From Oscillospiraceae bacterium (GTDB lineage: Bacteria; Bacillota_A; Clostridia; Oscillospirales; Oscillospiraceae): a DNA stretch of 9,233 nt. The notes beneath the pieces were generated by a model that did no database searches, was not told the origin of the DNA, and saw only the letters and a list, made by a program, of their open reading frames with translations. A program made the position numbers and the translations under genes. The stretch lies in contig JAFQLA010000310.1 of the NCBI GenBank assembly GCA_017396725.1, positions 1-9,233 of the forward strand, read 5' to 3'. The number at the start of each line of letters is the position of its first letter. Position 1 is the first letter of the stretch. This document shows positions 6,499-9,233 of this stretch, one piece after another.

Positions 6499-6600
6499 GG
6501 ACGCAGGATTTTTGGCCTGAATCAAGGCAGACGAGCGACGGTGTATCGGGTATACATCGAGTGAGGATAACGCAGAGTCAGGCCAAAAAGCCAAGTCCCC
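6499..6600. repeat. Full copy (unit 3) of dispersed repeat with outer arms
   Basis: The 86-bp core runs 6499-6584. Arms TTTTGGCCTGA (6510-6520) and TCAGGCCAAAA (6578-6588) are perfect inverted repeats. Outward pairing continues with GGA against GCC (one mismatch) and GGAC against GTCC. Inside, GTGTAT and ATACAT can form a small apical stem. The repeat runs up to the stop codon of the minus-strand membrane gene, so it would be transcribed as that gene's 3' end. No T-run follows the stem on either strand, so it is not a standard terminator. Confidence 0.85.
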
Positions 6601-7346
6601 TAGCTTTTCCTCCCTCTCAGCTTCATGCAATACTGGGTACATAACTTATCCGTACACTCGGAGCACTTGAGGGCCATGTTGCTGCCTTCCCAGAAGCGCT
6701 CGGGATACATCATGACGCAAAGCTCCCAGACGAGCCAGACGGCGAAGGAGAAAAGAAGGAGGCTCACGGAATAGAAACCGCGGACGAAGAGCATGGGGGT
6801 GAACATCATGAGATGGTCCCAGTTGAAAATGCGGCAGGTGGTGCAGCACTTATTCTTCATAATGAGGCGGAAGGGGCACCAGATGAGAACGCAGATGAGA
6901 TCGCAGACATAGAAGAGGACGCTGACGAGGAAAAGGTGGGCATCCGTCAGGATCCGCGCGATGCGAAGGGCGCCCAGGGCCGCGATCAGCAGCGCCCAGA
7001 TGATAAAGACCTTATAGGCGGCGCGGGTGGTGGTGACGATATGGTTTTTCAGCGCCGCGGGATTGATCTTTTCCAGCACGGGGCGGAAGCGGAAGCGCAT
7101 ATGCTTGTGAGAGCCCAGCGCCACATCCTTGGCGGGGATCAGCTGGAAGAGCATATCCAGCATCCACACCAGCCACAAAAGATGGAAGACGGAGAGCTTT
7201 TCAAAAAAGGCAAAGCCCTGCAAAATGCCGAACATCTCCGGGCGGAGAATATACAGCGCCACGGCGCACACCAGAACGGCGCACCGCCCCACCAGGCGGG
7301 CAATATACACTTTGCGGATCCTTGAGGTTTTATACTGACCGGCCAC
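6600..7346 (-). CDS. Membrane protein of unknown function with two cysteine clusters
   Basis: I do not recognise a named function. The product has 248 residues counted from the GTG at 7346, which I prefer because AAGGAGG (7354-7360) lies seven bases upstream; a longer reading from the TTG at 7364 would place this site inside the coding sequence. It is basic at the N-terminus (YKTSRIRKVYIAR), with about five hydrophobic segments (roughly 20-44, 53-70, 113-133, 137-160, 180-212). Two cysteine groups stand out: CCTTC (167-171) followed by FNWDH, and near the C-terminus CSECTDKLCTQYC (228-240), spaced C-x2-C-x4-C-x3-C. They suggest a metal or iron-sulfur site at the membrane face. The gene has its own promoter and diverges from the YczE-like gene. 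Confidence 0.8.
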   Translation of the reverse strand: MAGQYKTSRIRKVYIARLVGRCAVLVCAVALYILRPEMFGILQGFAFFEKLSVFHLLWLVWMLDMLFQLIPAKDVALGSHKHMRFRFRPVLEKINPAALKNHIVTTTRAAYKVFIIWALLIAALGALRIARILTDAHLFLVSVLFYVCDLICVLIWCPFRLIMKNKCCTTCRIFNWDHLMMFTPMLFVRGFYSVSLLLFSFAVWLVWELCVMMYPERFWEGSNMALKCSECTDKLCTQYCMKLRGRKS

Positions 7347-7353
7347 GGGATAT

Positions 7354-7360
7354 CCTCCTT
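7354..7360 (-). promoter_or_regulatory. Ribosome binding site that fixes the GTG start at 7346
   Basis: AAGGAGG on the minus strand with a seven-base spacer to GTG (7344-7346). This near-perfect site argues against the upstream TTG at 7362-7364. Confidence 0.8.
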
Positions 7361-7377
7361 CCAAAAGGCTTATGATG

Positions 7378-7405
7378 ATTATAGCACACCGCGGGAAAAA
7401 CGCAA
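7378..7405 (-). promoter_or_regulatory. Promoter of the cysteine-cluster membrane protein
   Basis: On the minus strand, -35 TTGCGT (7400-7405), a 16-base spacer, and extended -10 TGCTATAAT (hexamer 7378-7383). Confidence 0.8.
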
Positions 7406-7417
7406 GATTTTCCCCGC
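7391..7417. promoter_or_regulatory. Inverted repeat spanning the divergent promoter region
   Basis: GCGGGAAAA (7391-7399) and TTTTCCCCGC (7408-7417) are complementary apart from one extra C and enclose the minus-strand -35 element. The GGGAAAA/TTTTCCC core also forms the inverted repeat in the ddh leader. It is a candidate operator between the two divergent genes. Confidence 0.33.
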
Positions 7418-7423
7418 TCCGCC

Positions 7424-7452
7424 TTGCGCCGCCACCGCAGAGGGGGTATACT
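7424..7452 (+). promoter_or_regulatory. Promoter of the YczE-like gene
   Basis: -35 TTGCGC (7424-7429), a 17-base spacer, and -10 TATACT (7447-7452). The ribosome binding site AGGAGG (7468-7473) follows ten bases before the GTG start. Confidence 0.8.
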
Positions 7453-7483
7453 GTAGTGAGTAAACGCAGGAGGCGCAGTTCAA

Positions 7484-8101
7484 GTGAGCAAGAAAATAGA
7501 AAAATACACCTTCAAAACCCTTTGCATCCTCATCGGCTGCTTTATCAACACCTTCGGACTGACCCTTGCCATCCGCGCGGGGTTCGGCGCTTCCACCTTC
7601 ACCGTGATGCTGGACGGCATCGCCCACACCCTTTCCATCACCATCGGGCAGGCCAGCTGGATCCTCAGCGCCGCCATCTTCGTCTTCTGCCTCTTTTACA
7701 GCCGCCGCCAGCTGAGCGTAGGCACGGTGCTGGTGGTTGTGGTCAACGGCTTTTTGCTGGATTTCTATTCTTCCATTCTGGTCTATCCCGCCAGCCGCAT
7801 CGCCTGCTTTTTCATTATGATCGTGGGCATTTTGATCATGGGCTTCGGCGCGGCCATTATGGCCTTTGCCGACTTCGGCCGCGGCGCCTATGAGGGGCTG
7901 ACCTTCGCCTTTGTGGACCGCAACGGCTGGCAGGTGCGCTATGTGCGCATCGTGCTGGATATTCTGCTGGTGGCGGGCGGCATGGCCCTGGGCGGCAAAG
8001 CGGGCCTTTGCACCATCTGCACCATTCCCCTTTGCGGCCCCACCATTCAGGCCACCTTGAAGCTTTTGCGGCGGGCATTTCCCAAGCTTGCAAAGCTCTG
8101 A
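7484..8101 (+). CDS. YczE/YitT-like six-helix membrane protein
   Basis: Integral membrane protein resembling the YczE/YyaS/YitT group, whose biochemical role is unknown; Bacillus YczE has been linked to lipopeptide antibiotic production. The 205 residues hold about six hydrophobic segments (11-30, 57-73, 80-98, 105-128, 153-170, 174-190). Family-like features are RAGFGASTFTVMLDGIAHT (31-49), comparable to the usual GLGPWD-type loop, and the second-half loop FGRGAYEGLTFAF (131-143). It starts at GTG with AGGAGG ten bases upstream. It is a single-gene unit with its own promoter, diverging from the cysteine-cluster membrane protein across 137 bases and followed by a terminator. The family call is moderate to good; no substrate can be named. 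Confidence 0.8.
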   Translation: MSKKIEKYTFKTLCILIGCFINTFGLTLAIRAGFGASTFTVMLDGIAHTLSITIGQASWILSAAIFVFCLFYSRRQLSVGTVLVVVVNGFLLDFYSSILVYPASRIACFFIMIVGILIMGFGAAIMAFADFGRGAYEGLTFAFVDRNGWQVRYVRIVLDILLVAGGMALGGKAGLCTICTIPLCGPTIQATLKLLRRAFPKLAKL

Positions 8102-8109
8102 AAAAGAAC

Positions 8110-8138
8110 AAAAAAGAGAGCCAAAGGCTCTCTTTTTT
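8110..8138. terminator. Bidirectional intrinsic terminator (YczE-like / folD)
   Basis: GAGAGCC (8116-8122), loop AAA, GGCTCTC (8126-8132), extended by six A on the left and six T on the right. It lies between the convergent stops at 8101 and 8151 and can serve both genes. Confidence 0.92.
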
Positions 8139-8150
8139 ATTCTTTATGTA

Positions 8151-9002
8151 TCAGGTGAGGCTGCGGCGGGCGGCCTCAAGCGTGTGGCCCATGAGAAGGG
8201 TCACCGTCACGGCGCCCACACCGTCTGCCACGGGGGCGTAGGCCGCGGCTTTTGCCGCAGCGGCATCTTCACTCACATCGCCTGTAAAGGCGCCGTCGAT
8301 CACGCTGATGCCCGCGTCCACGATATACGCGCCTTCGCGGATATGCGCTTCACCGATGGCGTTGGCCTTGCCGATGCCCACCACCAGAATGTCCGCCTCG
8401 CGGCAGATGCTCTCCAGATCCTCGCTTTTGGAGTGGCAGAGGGTGACGGTGGCGTTCTTTTCCAGAAGGAGCATGGCGGCGGGCTTGCCCACGGTCATGC
8501 TGCGGCCCAGCACGGCGGCGCGCTTGCCTGCCATGGCAACGCCGTAATGCTCCAGGATCTTCACGCAGGCTTCCGATGTGCAGGGGGCGAACCCCTCATG
8601 GGTGCCGGTGAAAATGCCGGTAAGGGAGCCGGGGGTCATGCCGTCCACATCCTTTTGGGGAGAAAGGGCGGCGGCCACGGCGCTCTCCCGCACATTTTCG
8701 GGGAAAGGCCGCATGGTGATCACCCCATGGATGGAATCATCACAGTTGAGCTTTTCGATCTCGGCGATGACGCCTGATTCCTCCACCCCTTCGGGCAATA
8801 CCACGGTGGAGACCCGGATCCCCGTCTCCGCGCCCAGGGCATAGATCCCCGCCTCGTAGGCTCTGGCCTCCGCCACATCGCCGATGCGAAGGATGGCAAG
8901 GCCGGGGACGAGACCCGTTTTTGCCTTGAGCGCAGCTGCGTCCTTTTTATATTCTTCCCGCAAGGCTGCCGCCACGGCGGCGCCGCTCCAGATGGTTGCC
9001 AT
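8151..9002 (-). CDS. folD: FolD-family methylenetetrahydrofolate dehydrogenase, non-canonical active site
   Basis: Cytoplasmic one-carbon enzyme of the FolD family, which oxidises 5,10-methylene-THF to methenyl-THF and usually also hydrolyses it to 10-formyl-THF. It has 283 residues from ATG 9002, chosen because AAAGGAG (9010-9016) lies seven bases upstream and MATIWSG matches a FolD start; a longer frame to 9059 lacks support. The fold is clear: KDVDGM (117-122), PCTSEA (140-145), the nucleotide-binding GRSMTVGKP (166-174), VGIGKAN, and PVADGVGAVT (257-266). Two active-site positions differ. The YxxxK motif is Tyr49-Glu-Ala-Gly-Ile53, with no Lys at Y+4 or Y+6. The QLPLP motif is MRPFP (97-101), with Met where Gln is expected. 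In studied enzymes these Lys and Gln residues support the cyclohydrolase step, so this one may be a dehydrogenase only. Confidence 0.88.
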   Translation of the reverse strand: MATIWSGAAVAAALREEYKKDAAALKAKTGLVPGLAILRIGDVAEARAYEAGIYALGAETGIRVSTVVLPEGVEESGVIAEIEKLNCDDSIHGVITMRPFPENVRESAVAAALSPQKDVDGMTPGSLTGIFTGTHEGFAPCTSEACVKILEHYGVAMAGKRAAVLGRSMTVGKPAAMLLLEKNATVTLCHSKSEDLESICREADILVVGIGKANAIGEAHIREGAYIVDAGISVIDGAFTGDVSEDAAAAKAAAYAPVADGVGAVTVTLLMGHTLEAARRSLT

Positions 9003-9009
9003 AGTACTG

Positions 9010-9016
9010 CTCCTTT
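9010..9016 (-). promoter_or_regulatory. Ribosome binding site that fixes the folD start
   Basis: AAAGGAG on the minus strand, seven bases before the ATG at 9002. Confidence 0.8.
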
Positions 9017-9035
9017 CGGATGAGATCATGGCCTT

Positions 9036-9064
9036 ATTGTACGCCATCCGCCCCCGCAAGGCAA
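9036..9064 (-). promoter_or_regulatory. Promoter of folD
   Basis: On the minus strand, -35 TTGCCT (9059-9064), a 17-base spacer, and -10 TACAAT (9036-9041). The leader would be about 27 bases. The -35 lies right after the preceding terminator. Confidence 0.75.
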
Positions 9065-9066
9065 GA

Positions 9067-9094
9067 AAAACCGCAGGGTCTCCCCTGCGGTTTT
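9067..9094 (-). terminator. Intrinsic terminator upstream of folD
   Basis: CCGCAGGG (9071-9078), loop TCTC, CCCTGCGG (9083-9090), flanked by four A and four T. No complete gene in the window needs it. It would end a minus-strand transcript arriving from the right, and it starts 14 bases after the Glu-Trp-Glu-stop remnant. The GCAT edge matches two of the other terminators here. It probably belonged to a guaA-like gene. Confidence 0.82.
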
Positions 9095-9102
9095 ATGCTC
9101 TA

Positions 9103-9125
9103 TGCAATTATTCCCACTCATTGCA
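9103..9125. mobile_element. Candidate attachment site derived from the 3' end of guaA
   Basis: TTATTCCCACTC (9108-9119) reads on the minus strand GAGTGGGAATAA, that is Glu-Trp-Glu-stop, the usual end of GMP synthase. The frame is closed six codons upstream by TAG, so it is a remnant. It is flanked by a 6-bp inverted repeat, TGCAAT (9103-9108) and ATTGCA (9120-9125), of the type found around recombinase core sites. GC content drops from high on the left to about 37 percent on the right. The 3' end of guaA is a known integration site of genomic islands. The identification rests on 12 bases and context. Confidence 0.5.
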
Positions 9126-9137
9126 GCAGACTGCACC

Positions 9138-9155
9138 CTAAACAATTTTGTTTAG
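9138..9155. repeat. 18-bp palindrome at the stop of the partial right-hand gene
   Basis: CTAAACAA-TT-TTGTTTAG, a perfect 8-2-8 inverted repeat overlapping the TAA stop at 9152-9154. It is A/T-rich and could be a weak transcription end or a protein-binding site near the candidate attachment site. Confidence 0.5.
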
Positions 9156-9233
9156 AAGATATTGTGCCTGCCGTTCTGATTATTTTGATTACCCATATTA
9201 TCGGAGCTGTACGATGGATGCTTATCAAAATCT
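9152..9233 (-). CDS. C-terminal end of unknown gene (partial)
   Basis: A frame open from the window edge gives the last 26 residues of a hydrophilic, Asn-rich protein tail, DFDKHPSYSSDN followed by MGNQNNQNGRHNIF, ending in TAA. I do not recognise it. Composition is AT-rich, unlike the rest of the window. Position next to a candidate attachment site would suit an element-borne gene such as an integrase, but nothing in these residues shows that. A + strand frame over the same bases is also open (hydrophobic, without a ribosome binding site), so strand choice is not certain. Confidence 0.42.
   Translation of the reverse strand, partial: DFDKHPSYSSDNMGNQNNQNGRHNIF

Noticed and set aside
6311..6600. 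CRISPR array
   Set aside because: Units are 86 bp with only two complete copies, linkers are short and unequal, and there are no cas genes.
6224..6642. Short open frames over the repeat cluster, including ones reading TLRYPYSMYTR
   Set aside because: They arise from the repeated sequence itself, have no start signals and differ between copies; treated as non-coding repeat.
7347..7364. TTG at 7364 as start of the membrane protein
   Set aside because: AAGGAGG would fall inside the coding sequence; the GTG at 7346 is seven bases after it.
9003..9059. N-terminal extension of FolD to 9059
   Set aside because: It would cover the promoter -10 and the ribosome binding site, and the added residues do not resemble FolD.
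9095..9233. Open + frame with a hydrophobic stretch at the right edge
   Set aside because: No ribosome binding site, start inside the terminator edge, and it crosses the candidate attachment site; the hydrophobic residues mirror Asn codons of the minus frame. Not fully excluded.

Overview
The window looks like a GC-rich chromosome segment of an anaerobic Firmicute, most likely a gut-type clostridium of the Oscillospiraceae or Lachnospiraceae kind. This is judged from gene content only. The signs are a BMP-family purine-type ABC transporter, a desulfoferrodoxin, the meso-diaminopimelate dehydrogenase route (ddh-lysA), a clostridial-style FolD variant, AGGAGG-type ribosome binding sites and strong intrinsic terminators. 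No database search was possible, so family names rest on motifs read by eye.

Layout, left to right. Bases 1-35 are an AT-rich stretch that does not fit the gene it runs into. A 5'-truncated BMP-type ABC permease (to 716) and its substrate-binding lipoprotein (767-1810) follow on +. They converge through a long hairpin terminator on desulfoferrodoxin (1873-2247, -). Divergent from dfx is a + operon of a PlsC-like acyltransferase (2400-3143) and a PAP2/AUR1-like membrane phosphatase (3140-3823), which overlap by ATGA. This operon converges through a second hairpin on the - operon ddh-lysA (6168 to 3862). Upstream of ddh lies a gene-free stretch (6233-6599) holding two full copies and one partial copy of an 86-bp dispersed repeat. 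Next come a cysteine-motif membrane protein of unknown function (6600-7346, -), a divergent YczE-like membrane protein (7484-8101, +), a third convergent terminator, and folD (8151-9002, -).

Beyond folD the character changes. There is a terminator (9067-9094), then TTATTCCCACTC, which on the minus strand reads Glu-Trp-Glu-stop exactly like the end of guaA, then about 100 bp of AT-rich DNA with the C-terminal end of an unknown minus-strand gene. I read this as a candidate attachment site of an integrated element, with guaA predicted further right.

Functionally the genes cover solute (probably nucleoside) uptake, oxygen defence, membrane lipid metabolism, lysine/DAP synthesis and one-carbon metabolism. 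They form small separate transcription units with well-spaced sigma-A-type promoters. Five of the six promoters I could place share a -35 of the form TTGC followed by C/G and C/T. The best leads are the FolD variant lacking the usual cyclohydrolase residues, the guaA-like junction, the repeat family, and the membrane protein with conserved-looking cysteine clusters.
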